From assembly GCF_023065955.2 (NCBI RefSeq), contig NW_026623050.1, positions 20,604,501 to 20,668,500 of the forward strand: a DNA stretch of 64,000 nt, written 5' to 3'. This document shows, in pieces, positions 1 to 11,560 of the stretch. Position 1 is the stretch's first letter. Each line of letters starts with the position of its first letter. The stretch is from Ursus arctos (lineage: Eukaryota > Chordata > Mammalia > Carnivora > Ursidae). The notes below the pieces were generated by a model. That model searched no databases. It was not told the origin of the DNA and worked only from the letters and a program-made list of their open reading frames with translations. The position numbers and the translations under genes were made by a program.

Positions 1-228
1 TTTAATGTAAAAATTTTTATTTTTATATTTTCATAGACATTACTCTTCATAATAAGCATGTATCATTTTTACAAATGAAAATTATAATTTTTCTTCAAAC
101 AACAAACAAAAAAATACCAAACTGGAAACAAATATATCTCTACTGACAATGGACAATTTTGGTGGAAATGGGTAATTGTTTCTCTCTTTTTGCATTTTAT
201 ATTTTATTTTTTATTGTATTTTTTATAT

Positions 229-435
229 TTTTTTAAAGATTTTTATTTATTTATTTGACAGAGAGAGAGACAGCCAGCGAGAGAGGGAACACAAGCAGGG
301 GGAGTGGGAGAGGAAGAAGCAGGCTCCCAGCGGAGGAGCCTAATGTGGGGCTCGATCCCACAACGCCAGGATCACGCCCTGAGCCGAAGGCAGACGCTTA
401 ACAACTGAGCCACGACTGCGCCACCCAGGCACCCC
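229..435 (-). mobile_element. SINEC, young subfamily
   Basis: Minus orientation: poly-T, 'aagatttttatttattt', then the reverse of the tRNA-like head ending 'cacccaggcacccc'. Target duplication 'cattttatatttta' occurs at 193-206 and 438-451. It carries a small local duplication near the head ('gccacgactgcgccac'). Confidence 0.9.
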
Positions 436-461
436 TTCATTTTATATTTTAAAAACAAAAG

Positions 462-665
462 TGAGAGACACCTAAGTGGCTCAGTCGTTAAGCGTCTGCC
501 TTCGGCTCAGATCATGATCCCAGGGTCCCGGGATCGAGTCCCCATCAGGCTGTTCCCTGCTCAGAGGGAAGCCTGCTTCTCCCTCTACCCCTCGCCCTGC
601 TTGGGCACACTCTCTCTCTCTCTCTCAAATAAATAAATAAAAATCTAAAAAAACTAAAAAAAACA
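462..665 (+). mobile_element. SINEC
   Basis: Plus orientation with head 'cacctaagtggctcagtcg', CT-rich segment and 'aaataaataaataaaaatc' tail. 'aaaaacaaaag' flanks it on both sides as a probable target duplication. It lies 26 bp from the oppositely oriented copy to its left. Confidence 0.88.
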
Positions 666-905
666 AAAACAAAAGGGAACTATTTACAAAACAAATATTC
701 ATTCTTTCTTTAAGATGTTGACATAACATAAAAAAAGCTGGCCTGTGAAAGAAGAGGTGCCTAATATGGATAAAGATGACCATTTCCAACTAGATTACGA
801 CAACCTAAATGAAATGAAAGTACTGTTCTATGGCATACTATTACAGCCACAGAAGAAAAATTAACAGCTAGGCCAGGAAAAGCTGAAATCACTTCTGTGT
901 GGTAC

Positions 906-1039
906 CTGGAATTACTGTTAGAGAGGCTTCCATACTTTTACGTCTGTGGGCTACAGTAGAGGCAACACAACGGTAATTTCCAGCATCCCTTTGGCCAACA
1001 TCATAGATCTGCAACACTCCTGTTGGTAGGGCAGTTATC
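906..1039 (-). CDS. PRTG: PRTG coding exon 4: second half of second Ig-like domain
   Basis: This 134-bp exon encodes residues 181-226: [14 protein letters not shown], then the D-x-G-x-Y-x-C motif (Asp199, Gly201, Tyr203, Cys205), then [15 protein letters not shown] and the first base of the next codon. Cys205 would pair with Cys156 of exon 3 to close Ig domain 2. The donor is CCAG|GTACCA. The acceptor is a tandem CAGCAG; use of the proximal (second) AG gives the MDRITALP junction known in PRTG. No stop-free frame of reportable length covers the exon because an upstream intron stop and the short length break it, so it is recognised by homology and phase. Later exons (Ig3, Ig4, FN3 repeats, membrane span, cytoplasmic tail) are outside the window. 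Confidence 0.94.
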
Positions 1040-1153
1040 CTGCTGCGAGAAGATGATTAAATTCTTTGTAGAAGACTTCGTATTTTATTTCCACATGTAT
1101 TCTAGGATTAATATATTCAACCTTTTCAAAGTGCCAGATGATGCGGTATTTTA

Positions 1154-1360
1154 TTTTATTTTATTTTTTTTAAAGATTTTATTTATTTATTCGACAGAGA
1201 TAGAGACAGCCAGCGAGAGAGGGAACACAGCAGGGGGAGTGGGAGAGGAAGAAGCAGGCTCATAGCTGAGGAGCCTGATGTGGGGCTCGATCCCATAACT
1301 CCAGGATCACGCCCTGAGCCGAAGGCAAACGCTTAACCACTGTGCCACCCAGGCGCCCCA
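1154..1360 (-). mobile_element. SINEC, young subfamily, beside PRTG exon 4
   Basis: Complete copy with 18-bp target duplication 'agatgatgcggtatttta' (1136-1153; one mismatch at 1361-1378). It lies about 115 bp upstream, in gene direction, of the exon 4 acceptor. Confidence 0.93.
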
Positions 1361-1797
1361 AGATGATGCAGTATTTTAAAGACCATTTAAAATATTAGCT
1401 TGATTCAATTGTTTTTATTTGGGTCTCTACAGCTCTCCAAAACATTGCTCTGCGGTGTGTGCTTTGTGAAATCGACCAGTCTAATTTTATACAAAGTCAC
1501 ATCGGACATTATGGCTTATGTAACTGGTGGTCTAGAACCTAGCATGATTTTTCAAATCCTGATTTCTTGTCTATTAATATAGATGTATTCTCCAAGATGC
1601 ACCTGAATCTAAGTTTAAAAAAAAAACAAAAAACACTTTCTCGAATAACTTCTTCCACCCTCAGTATCCTGAGATTTTAGCAAATGATTTTTACCTACTT
1701 TGGAATACTGTTACTCATTAGGATAGGAATCAAACTTTATGAAGTAGCTAGTAAGTTCTTGATCCTTAAATTTCAACCACCTGCAGGGCACTAGGTA

Positions 1798-1829
1798 TGT
1801 GTGCGCGTGTGTGCGTGTGTGTGTGTGTA
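1798..1829. repeat. GT-rich microsatellite
   Basis: Interrupted (GT)n with GC steps, about 32 bp, in PRTG intron 3. Confidence 0.8.
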
Positions 1830-2214
1830 GCCGAGAGGAGATTGGAAGTGGGAGGCAGAGACAGAAGTGGGCAGCTACCAGTGTATATGGGAGACCCCTA
1901 CAGTAGAACTGCTATTGCCAGCACTGAAAGTCTAATTTGGTTTCCTAAATCCTTGGGCTGCAAAGCAAGTGCTCAGGTGGTCCTATGGTTGGAAAAGATG
2001 TTATTTGAATTATGATCTAGGCCAAAAATCAGAAATTATTCCCTATGTGCCAGAGACTGATGATCTAATTCTTTCCCTAAGTCTGAAATGTCTTTAAGAG
2101 GTTGGTAAATGCTACTGTAAATGAAAATAAGCTCCATAATGGTCTTTACCCCTGTAAGTCTCATGACACCTTCATTACACCTGCATCATCCCCAAAGACA
2201 AAGGCTGCATTTAC

Positions 2215-2359
2215 CTGTCCATAGTTACAGGTAGAGTCGTCCGATTTAACTCCCATGTTATGACTGCAGGAGGCTTTGAGGAAATCTTGCATGCAAATCT
2301 AGCAACTCCACCTTCTTGGACCTCAGTAGAAACTGGCTGAATCTCAAATGCAGAAATAG
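2215..2359 (-). CDS. PRTG: PRTG coding exon 3: first half of second Ig-like domain
   Basis: This 145-bp exon encodes residues 133-181, starting TISAFEIQP and ending PVTMDR with the last codon split. It supplies the N-terminal half of Ig domain 2: the B-strand Cys156 in ARFACKIS and the core Trp168 in ITWELN. An NRT glycosylation sequon starts at Asn171. The acceptor ends cttatag and the donor is AG|GTAAAT. The exon enters in phase 1 and leaves in phase 2, so AG is completed by the first G of exon 4 to give Arg181. It lies 55.2 kb from exon 2 across a repeat-filled intron. Agreement of residue order and splice phase on both sides makes this a real exon rather than a pseudogene fragment. Confidence 0.95.
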
Positions 2360-2559
2360 CTATAAGATAAAGTTTGACAAATTTAGAATAAGGACGGGTA
2401 CTATTATACTGCACTGTACTTGGAAATAACATTATGCTAGATATTACTTATCACACTTGAACTCCTGCCCAGACATAAGACCGACCCAATTTAACCAGCA
2501 CAGAGATAATTTAGGCAATAATTGTGGAAAAACCACTGACAGTTGTCTAGCTCAGGGAA

Positions 2560-3340
2560 TCTGGTCTCTCCCAGGATGAAATTATAAATAAGCTCTCAAG
2601 AAACTTACAACCTATTTGGAGGGGAAAAAAATTAACACAATTGAAACAAAAATAAACAATTAATGATACTTAATCACATACCATTTTTGTAGCACAAACT
2701 TCAAATAGGGAAGTCAAGAAAGACAGATTAGACAGGTAAAAGCCTTTACAGGGATTGGTTTTGAATTAAGTTTTGAAGGCTCAGTTGGGTTTAGATGGAA
2801 GGTGAGAAAAGAAGACATCCCTGGTAAAAGGAAGCAAGCAAGCACAGAAGAAATGTGTAGCTTCTGTTCACAGGATTGTAAGGAAACAGCCAGGATTAAC
2901 TGCTGCAGAAGATAAGGGATCATGGAAAAGTGGGAGGAGAGTAGTGAGAAAGCAGATTTGTACCATGACACAAATTAAGACGTCATTGAAAATTTTTGAG
3001 CAAAGGACAACTGCAGTCCTGATAATAGCCGTGTTTGGGAGAAATCAATCAGGCATGGATACACAGGATAGAGTGAAAAAAGGAGAGCCTCAAGTCAAAA
3101 GACCAACAGGCGGTTTAAATAGGAATGACAGAACTGGGTGGTGGCAGTGAGAATGGTGAGATTCTACAGATATCTCAATGGAAACAAAGACATGGTTCTC
3201 ACTGGACACAGACACGTCACTCTGTGTTTGGAATCAAGTGAGGTTGGTATTGATGGAGCTGAATGAGAAAGGAGAGAAAGAAGACAAATGGTGTGAGCGT
3301 GCCTGATGAATAAAAGGTAGAGAGACTCAAGAGACTATTT
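2560..3340 (-). mobile_element. Probable old L2 LINE fragment
   Basis: Degraded sequence with phrases typical of reversed L2, such as 'ggtggcagtgagaatggtgag'. Strongly diverged, so boundaries are loose. Confidence 0.45.
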
Positions 3341-4239
3341 TTAGTCTCATGTATTTCCAAAGTGGAGATAAGTCTTGAAGTGTTGATATTTCTAGAGATA
3401 ATTCTTTCTCATTCTAGGCAGGCCTCCAGGAGCTAGTCACTGGTGTCCGTGCTTTTACATTTTGATAGAGTCCAGCTTCCAGGTAACACTGTGGTTTTCT
3501 TTCCCTCTACTGTTTTTCAGGATATAAAGAAAGGGCCCCAGTGATGGTCTTACTCCCCCTCTGCAGACCCCAGTTCTATATGTATGTATATATGCATGCA
3601 TTTCCAGTTTATCGACAAAGTGAGAAGTCATGAAGAAAAGCAGAGGGAATAAGGCCTATATGACTTACGTATTTTTCACTAGACCAAGAAGGGTAAAAAA
3701 TGACAGAAGGCTACAAATTCTCCCTTAGACTTCGTTCCATCGATCTGAAAACGGATCACAAGACTTTAGAGGTACAGGACACAGCCGGTGAATAATGGTG
3801 AAAACACTCAGAACCTTCTACTTCCAAAAAGCAGATGGGGGTAGAGTAATACCTTATATGTGTACGTAACAAAAAAATCCTGCTTCCTCAAGAACAGTAG
3901 TTCTTAAGCCGCTATGGTGAGCAGATAACAAAGTCAAAACCATTTTCATGATCACCATCATCTGCCTTTTTCACTCTGTTTCTCGAGTGTCCGGTGTGGC
4001 AGACGATACTGCAACAGACTTAATGCAGAAGGAGATATGCCTGATTTATGGAGAATTAATTTCTCTTATTGATCTCATATTTACCTTGTTCGTGTATGAA
4101 GGGGTGAATTTTAGTTCTGGTTGTCATTCCTAATCCAGACTATATTCAATTTACAGATTTCAAAGTGGGAGATTTATCTTATTCTCCAGGCTTTACCACT
4201 CTAGAATGAAATATCTTAAATATAGTTTAATTTTTCTTC
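3341..4239. other. Unassigned intron 2 sequence
   Basis: About 900 bp where I recognise no repeat family or coding signal. Confidence 0.6.
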
Positions 4240-4850
4240 ATAAAGCAGTTGTTCCTTCAGCCCTATCTGACTTCTTTACCCCAAAACATATCAAGCACCT
4301 GATTCAGTGTGTTTTACCTCCTCTCTCTCTCTGACTTCTCTCCATCCCTAATAGTCCTCTCTTCCATCCAGGCCCCTATCATCTCCTGCCTGAAGTCCTG
4401 TAGGCACCTCTTAGGTGAGATCTCTCCTACAAAAAAAGCCCCTGCAAACTCTCTTGCCTCAGTCACTTACAGTTATGTCCCATGAACACTGAACTACCTG
4501 TAATTCTCTGAATATACCATGATATTTCATACCCCTAAGCACTATATGAGCATATCCTTCTTGCTCAAATATCCTGGGTCCCTCCGACCACCTGGTGAAA
4601 ATCCTATCATTGTTTAGCACCTAGTTTGCTTGTCCCTTCCTTTGGGAAGTTGTTCCTGATCCTTTTCTCTGCAACTTCTGTATGCTACAGACCTCCACTG
4701 ACACTTTTATCCCACAGTATCACAACCACGTCTTCACATTTTTCTCCCACTCCACACTACGAGCTCCCTGAGGGCTAGTAATGGGTCGTAGTCTTTGCAA
4801 GATCCCTTAAGACAGTGAATGGCAGAATTGGCACTAAAATACTTGTTGAA
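4240..4850 (+). mobile_element. L2 LINE 3' region
   Basis: Diverged L2 3' end: C/T-rich text with 'tttgggaagttgttcctgat', 'gagctccctgagggc' and a terminal 'aatggcagaattgg...ttgttgaactgaa' segment resembling the L2 tail. Confidence 0.6.
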
Positions 4851-5479
4851 CTGAACTTACATATTTTTTTCTCTAATTCTATTAGGTCTTTAAACACAGT
4901 AACTAGAAATACAGGGAGTTCCCCAGGCACAAATACAAATATTTCTCATCTTGAGAAGAGAATAATGCTTTTTATTGTTTTTCTGTTTGCTATAATTCCA
5001 AATGGTCCCCAATATTTTAGTGGCATTTATCTTTAGTGACAAAAATCTGATCCCCGACTATTAAAGGATTTTTATGAAGATTTAAAAAAAATAAGTGAGG
5101 GCTTTTTATAGAAGACTTTTTAAATAACTGTTGTGATTATTGAGAATAAAGATAATCACTTCTGCCTTAAGTAATTTCCCTCCAACCACTAAGGCACCTG
5201 AGCATTGTTTCCTACCCTAAATCTCGTCTAACCAATCAAACAATATGATCTCTCTGAACCTTTTTTTTTTTTTTTTTTGAGCAGCTTCCTGCTTGCCTCC
5301 CAGATCCATAAGTCTACGAAACCCTTAGGATTTTTTTTTATGAAAACTGAACTAACTTTGTACTTTAGGTCAAATGTGCTAGAACTTTGGAGTCAGAAAA
5401 TTCCAAGAAATAAAATGTAGATGGATGCATCCTCTGACTCAGTAAGGGTATTTCTTTTGGGGAAAGAGGAAAGAAACAA

Positions 5480-5830
5480 CTTTTGAGATATAATCACATA
5501 ACATGTAATTTACATACTATACAAGTCACTCATTCAAAGAGTACAATTCAATGGTTTTTAGTATATTCAGAGTCTGCAACCATCCTCATAATCAATTTTA
5601 GACTATTTTCATCATTCTAAGAAGAAACTCCGTATCTTCGGATTATCACTACGTAATCTATCCATCCCCTCCCCAACTCCAGCTCTAGGCAATCACTAGT
5701 TTCTTTCTTCCCTCGGCAGGTTTGTTGGGTTGAGAATGACCTATAACATCATTGTGTATAATGGGATTATTTGATACATGTATATACTGGGAAATGATTA
5801 CCACAATAAGGTTAGTTAGTTAACACATCC
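5480..5830 (-). mobile_element. Old L1 3' UTR fragment
   Basis: Resembles the reversed L1M 3' region: 'gtacaattcaatggttttt', 'aaccatcctcataatcaatt', 'agaagaaactccgta' and 'aaatgattaccacaataagg'. Confidence 0.6.
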
Positions 5831-5848
5831 ATCAAGTAAGGGTATTTT

Positions 5849-6045
5849 CTTTTAAGATTTTATTTATTTATTTAACAGAGAGAGTGAGAATGAGCGCGCA
5901 CAAGCAGGGGGAGCAGTAGGCAGAGGGAGAGGGAGAAGCAGACTCCCTGCTGAGCTGGGAGCCCGATGCAGGGCTTCATGCCAGGGTCTGGGATCATGAC
6001 CCACCGAAGGCAGGCACTTAACCAACTGAGCCACATGATGAGACC
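5849..6045 (-). mobile_element. SINEC
   Basis: Target duplication 'caagtaagggtattt' at 5833-5847 and 6046-6060. The 5' head end is altered: 'gccacatgatgagaccc' replaces the usual 'gccacccaggcgcccc'. Confidence 0.9.
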
Positions 6046-6216
6046 CAAGTAAGGGTATTTCTTGACCTCACTCTGGTTCTCAGCAAGGTCTCAAGTAAGT
6101 ATAAAGATTTTTTTTAAGCCCCTAAACACCTTTATATTTAACATTTCTCACTTTCTGGTCTTCTTTGAAAATTCAACCTGCTGGCAAAACGATTTTTCCT
6201 AAAGAAGACCAAGCCA

Positions 6217-6417
6217 GGGGTGCCTGGGTGGCTCAGTCAGTTGGACGTCTGCCTTCAGCTCAGTCATGATCCCAGGGTCCTGGCATCAAGCCTCACATCC
6301 TCACACTCTGTGCAGTGGGGGAGCCTGCTTCTCCCTCTCCCTCTGCCTGCTGCTCCCCCTGCTTGTGCTCTCTTTCTCTGCCAAACAAATAAATAAAATA
6401 TTAAAAAAAAAAAAAAA
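6217..6417 (+). mobile_element. SINEC
   Basis: Head 'ggggtgcctgggtggctcag', CT-rich core and a long A tail. Flanks 'accaagccag' and 'aactaagccag' look like the target duplication. Confidence 0.9.
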
Positions 6418-6479
6418 GATGACAACTAAGCCAGATACCCCTTGGGACTCTCATCAGTACCTCTGAGACTAAAGAAAAA

Positions 6480-7560
6480 AGAGGCATTCATGATTCAACA
6501 AAAATAAGTTGCTGTCCGTCTGACCATAACTCCCCCATCTGCGTACCAACCCCATTCTCTTCCCTCACCTCTGGGAACCTGATGTATCTGCCTTTTGTCT
6601 GTCTGTCTCTCCTGCATATTCAAATTCTTTTCCTGGATCATTCACTGGGCCTATAAGAGTGATTAAGTTTCTCCAAATATCAAAACACAAAAAGAACAAA
6701 ACTCTAGACCTCTCTTTACGGCCTGTAACGCTCTAGCAGCGATCTACCCTCTCTCTTCCCCGTGGCATTAAAACTTTTCTAAAGAGTAGATGATTCCAGT
6801 TCCTTCCCCGTCTTCCTCTCTGACTTTATACCTCAAACATCTCATTGGCCTTCTTCCCCTATTATTTTATTGAAACAGTGTTAATGACACTGCACACTCT
6901 TATTTCTTACACACTTTCATATCTATTTCTCTGGTTCCTCCTTCCAGTCTCCCTTTTCAGGGGTGTTCCTTCCCCTTCTGCCCTTCCTTCCAGAGATTCT
7001 CTGTTCTTTTCTCTCTCCAGATTCTCTTTGGGTGAACTCATCCACATTCAGTTTTCAATGACATCCCTCTCTTGCTGCTGATTTCCCAAAATACATCTCC
7101 AGCTTAGATCACCAACCTCAGAACTTCATACTCAGGGCTCCAATTGCTACTGGACATCTTCACCTGGAATTCATAAAAGGTACTTCCAACTCATCAGGTC
7201 CAAAATGAAATTATCTGATTTCCTCCGGCCTGTGTCTCTACTTAAGTTTGTCACACGACTATCCAGATACTCACCTGAGCTAGACACCATTAACTCCTTC
7301 TTCCGCACTCTCATTCACTTGTTCCCACTGACCTCAACTCCTAAACACGTCAGATCCACTGCTGTGCTCCTCTCCCAACGTCTCTCCTGGAACCACTATA
7401 AAAGTCCCTTATCTGGTCTTCTTACTCCCATTTTTCCTCTTCCCTGCTTCAAAAAGTATTCCTACACAAATATTTGATATGGCTGCACTGGGCTCAGAAG
7501 CGGCCTCCATCTATTAATTCAAAGGCTTCCACAGGTCAACCCATTACTGCTAAAACCAAA
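6480..7560 (+). mobile_element. Probable L2 LINE fragment(s)
   Basis: Pyrimidine-rich diverged text with L2-like phrases such as 'gatccactgctgtgctcctc', 'tcctggaaccactataaaag' and 'ttcccctattattttatt'. May be two fragments. Confidence 0.5.
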
Positions 7561-8154
7561 AAAGGAATAATCTCACAAAAAATGTGATTCTAATTTTAAA
7601 TGTCAAAAAGCACTGTGCCTTAGTAACCCCTCCTAAGTCTTTAAACTGCTTAGCCTAATTATTAGGAAAACTGAATGCATATATATCCTTGCTACATCAA
7701 AAGGAACAAATAGCTTTCTTTATGCCAACTACATATTTTTAATTCTTCTTTGGCCGAGTACATTCTCAATAAACAGATTTACTGACTCCTTTTTGCAAAA
7801 AGGAAAAGTAGTTTGACATCAATTACTCCAAACCAAACTCTTTATAGGGTAAGCATGCAGCACTATTTAAACAGGCACTCTTAAGTAGTTATATTTAAAA
7901 AACACTTAATATCTCTGCAATTAGAGATACACATTATTACTATAACACAAAGCATTTAATTTCTACAAGTCACACAATATCAATCCGATTATCTGTATAA
8001 TCACACCATTCATTTAGTTTGTAGTTTACCCATGCTGGTGCGCTTTGAGTCATGCAATTATTCATAAATATCATGGGTCAGATTAACTATCTCCTCAGTC
8101 CAGAAAAGGATTTCAATTATACCTATTTTAGAAAAATTTTAGGCTAAAGTAATC

Positions 8155-8290
8155 TCTTCTAAGTTCATTCATTCACTCAACAAATATTCACTGTCTAGTA
8201 TATTCTAGGTGTCCAGGATCCAATAATGAACAAAACTAACAGAGGTGCTACCCTCAGGGATCTTTGTCTAATGCTACAGAAAGGCATTTA
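8155..8290 (-). mobile_element. L2 LINE 3' terminal fragment
   Basis: Begins 'ttcattcattcactcaacaa' 'atattcactg' and continues 'aatgaacaaaactaacagag', the reversed terminal part of L2. Confidence 0.65.
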
Positions 8291-8379
8291 ACTAAATTAC
8301 TATGCAAGCATATACCTTCAAACCGCGATAAGTGCTTTCAAGGAAAAATACCAAGTATTAGGAAAGCACATAACAGATA

Positions 8380-8580
8380 GAAATAACAATAGCTTAACAT
8401 ATTTTATTGCCAGGCAGTGCTTTAAATGCATTATATATTCCCATTTATTTAAACCCCACACCTATTATTACTCCAATTTCAGTTGAAGAAACTGAGGCAT
8501 AGGGAAGTTAAGCACCTTACTTAAGGTTCTGCAGCTAATAAGCAGTGAGGCTGGGATCTAAATCCAGGCAATCTCCAGAC
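8380..8580 (-). mobile_element. MIR SINE
   Basis: Reversed MIR core: 'gaagaaactgaggcatagg', 'gaagttaagcaccttactta', 'aagcagtgaggctgggatc'. Confidence 0.8.
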
Positions 8581-8937
8581 ACCCTATGTGAATTCGCTCA
8601 TGAGTAAAAGTTTGAGATCTGCAAGGTTTTTATCAAAGACAAAAATCACTGGTTCTACATCTAAGCACTTCTGCTTTGGTGGAAGTTAATATGCATTGAC
8701 TTTCTAACTGGATAAGAACATGTGTTAAAAATCCTAAATTTCCAAAACACAGTAACACCTTTAAACTCTTGCATAGGAGGATTCTGAAGCTAAGGCTCTC
8801 ATCACAAGCAGGAGTACCTCTAGCTCTAGGAACCCATGGAAGAGAAGAGAGACAGGAATGCATGCAAACTGAATCATACTATCTCAGTCTAATATTTCTT
8901 TAGAAATCAAATATATTTTTTAAAAAAATCTATTTGA

Positions 8938-9093
8938 GGGGCGTCTGGGTGGCTCAGTCAGTTGAGTGTCTGACTGTTGATTCTGGCTTGGGTCCTGCTC
9001 TTGGGTCACAGAACTGAGCCCCATGTCAAGCTCCATACTTTGCGTGAAGTCTGCTTCAGATTCTCTCTCCCCCTCTGCCCCCCCCACTTGCAA

Positions 9094-9128
<35 letters not shown>

Positions 9129-9140
9129 ATTTTTAAAATA
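8938..9140 (+). mobile_element. SINEC with expanded AAAT tail
   Basis: Head 'ggggcgtctgggtggctcag' in the older 'gactgttgattctggcttg' form; tail expanded to about ten AAAT units (9091-9129). Confidence 0.9.
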
Positions 9141-9861
9141 AAAATCTCTTTAAAAATAGTTTACCTAATGGGAATGCTAGCTATTCCTACATTATTACTC
9201 ACCTAGTTCTTAGCTCACATACATTTGATCATGAGAAAGCCAAATACTTGGAGAGCCCTTAGAGGTAGGGAGACCATTTAAGAGGCTCTCAGAACAGTAG
9301 ACAAAAGACCGACTGTGGGTCCGAATGATGCAGGAGATCATGGAATGGAAGCGAGGGCACATATAAGACATGATGTACACCAAACACCACAATTTGGCCA
9401 CAAGGTGTTCAAGGGAAAAAGAGGAAGGATCCAAACGGCTGAGGTTTCTGGCCTATGTACCTGGAAGGCTGGGGTACAGTATCGTGTCTACACAGGGAGC
9501 ACAAAAGAAGAGCTCAGACAGACTGGCGAATCACCATTACGGACTCATTTCCTCAGAATGAGAAGAAAGCGGACATATTAAGGAAGATTGGGAAACTATA
9601 GAATTTATAAAACAAAAGGCCAGGGCTTAATAATACAAACATCAAATATCTATCCAGCCTGATTTTTCAACTGGTCCAGATGTCGGGCTGTCATTAAGAT
9701 TTGAAGACATCCCTCAGTTTATAGAATAGCAGCCTACAAAAATAGCAATGTATAACATGTAAAATAAGCAGAGAAAAGAATTTCTTACTTCTGAGGCTCT
9801 GCTGGGATGAGGTTGGAAAACATAGAGTTTACTGTTCTTCACGTTTAACTTAGTCTCACTT
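9141..9861. other. Unassigned intron 2 sequence with short overlapping open frames
   Basis: No repeat family recognised. Overlapping open frames of 88 and 63 codons (plus) and 74 codons (minus) lie at 9210-9581, with no recognisable domain or codon signal. A chance or very old pseudogenic origin fits best. Confidence 0.5.
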
Positions 9862-10064
9862 TTTTTTTTTTTCTTCAAGATTTTATTTATTTATTTGACA
9901 GAGAGAGAGACAGCCAGCGAGAGAGGGAACACAAGCAGGGGGAGTGGGAGAAAAAGAAGCATGCTCCCAGCAGCGGAGCCTGATGTGGGGCTCGATCCCA
10001 GAACGCCAGGATCACGCCCTGAGCCGAAGGCAGACACTTAACGACTGCGCCACCCAGGTGCCCC
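9862..10064 (-). mobile_element. SINEC, young subfamily
   Basis: Full-length reversed copy with poly-T start and 'cacccaggtgcccc' end. Flanks 'agtctcactt' and 'attctcactt' form the target duplication. Confidence 0.92.
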
Positions 10065-10251
10065 TATTCTCACTTCTTGATGACAGAAATCAAGGTATTA
10101 GAAACCAAAGTAGAAGACTAAGGCAAAACCTTAGCCTTAGCTGGTTTAAAGAAAATCATGAATAAAATCCAAATAAACTACAGGACACGACTTAGGCAGA
10201 TAGAGGGGGGCAGTATAGCAGTACAGCCTTGCAGTTAAGAGTGCAGATTTT

Positions 10252-10440
10252 AGGGGCGCCTGGGCGGCTCCATCGTTTAAGCGTCTGCCTTCGGCTCGGG
10301 TCGGGGTCCTGGGGTCCTGGGATAGAGCCCCGTGTGGGGCTCCCTGCTCACTGGGGAGTCTGCTTCTCCCTCTCCATCTGCCTACCCCACCAGCTGTGCG
10401 TGCTCTCTCTCTCCAGTAAAGAAAATCTTAAAAAAAAAAA
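10252..10440 (+). mobile_element. SINEC
   Basis: Head 'ggggcgcctgggcggctcca', CT core and A tail. 'tgcagat' flanks both ends. Confidence 0.9.
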
Positions 10441-10454
10441 TGCAGATATATTAA

Positions 10455-10700
10455 AATCTATGGCTCTGGGTTAAAATCACAGCTTTGGACTCATGTTCAG
10501 GTGCTGTGTGCCCTTGAGAAGTTACTCAACCTCAACCCTCATATCCCTCAGTAAAATGGGGATAATGTTTTATAAGGCTATTATAAGAATACTAAATGAT
10601 ACACACATATACATATGTGTACGTATATACACACAGAGCAACATGAGTATGTGTGGAGGCACTGCTGGGCACCTAGTAACCCTCCCTGGTCGTGGTGCTT
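10455..10700 (+). mobile_element. MIR SINE with internal AC/TA-rich patch
   Basis: MIR phrases: 'tgcccttgagaagttactca', 'cctcagtaaaatggggataa' and 'ctgctgggcacctagtaa'. A short AC/TA-rich repeat near 10600-10635 interrupts it. Confidence 0.75.
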
Positions 10701-10929
10701 GAGGTGGTAACAGTAACAGGATGTCCTGCTATGAATACACTGCTGTTACTTTCAGGACTATGACTTACAGAAAGGCAAACAAAGAATGTTAGTGACCATT
10801 ATGCAACAAAAATAAACTTTAAAGCCCTAACAAAAGCAGAGGTATTCTAAGATCTAAAATTCTTTTTTGCTACTAAGCCATAAAATATGTTCGACAAATA
10901 ATTCTCCCATTTTTCATGTGCATATATAA

Positions 10930-11095
10930 ATTATTTGGAGAGGATAAAATCCCCTACTTAAATAATGAAATAATAGGGGATGGATTACAAGAAGATAGGT
11001 AATTAAGTTCAGATCTCTAGTGGCAGAATTGTGTATAATTTTTTGTACTTATATTTTTCCTACAATACATATAACTAAGAAAAAGTAATATTTTA
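10930..11095 (+). mobile_element. Possible old L1 3' tail
   Basis: AT-rich end resembling L1 tails: 'tacttatatttttcctacaa' followed by 'aagaaaaagtaat'. Weak match. Confidence 0.35.
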
Positions 11096-11464
11096 AAATA
11101 AATTTTATATGCTTACATGGGGCATGGAATGAAAAGATTGCATAAATTTTCTACTGTTGCCCCACTACCTCATGAAATCCCTCACCTTTAATTTTATCTG
11201 CCTTCTTTTTAGTACTTTGAACTTCTCATTCTTTGGGTAGACATCACCTATGAGCTATGGATGCTTGATTCTCTCCCCAGCCAGAGCCTCAATTTGAGAA
11301 TTACAAGAAAAAGAACATCTGAACAATAGCTACTTTTTCAACAAAAACCAAATTGTATAGAATTTTACATGAAAATTAGAAACTTCAGAATAGCGTGCAA
11401 ATACGCATGTCTCTATCATGATAGTCTTAAACTTCGTTTTCCGACAAATATTTTTCTACTTTGA

Positions 11465-11560
11465 TTTTTTTCTCACGTTTTTCTATTTTATTTTTTATAA
11501 ATTTTACTTACATTTTAGTTAACATACAGTGCAATATTGGTTTCAGGAGTAATTTTGACT
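11465..11560 (-). mobile_element. Carnivore L1 3'-end fragment
   Basis: 'agttaacatacagtgcaata' then 'ttggtttcaggag' is the reverse of the carnivore L1 3' UTR ('cctgaaacca...atgttaact'). Confidence 0.65.

Larger units (their letters stand above)
1040..2214 (-). other. PRTG: PRTG intron 3
   Basis: Intron of 1175 bp between exons 3 and 4. It contains one minus-orientation SINEC (1154-1360) and a short GT-rich microsatellite near 1798-1829; the rest is unassigned AT-rich sequence. Confidence 0.9.

Noticed and set aside
9315..9581. 88-codon open frame, possible small gene or pseudogene
   Set aside because: No start context, splice site, domain or parent gene was recognised; overlapping frames on both strands suggest chance.
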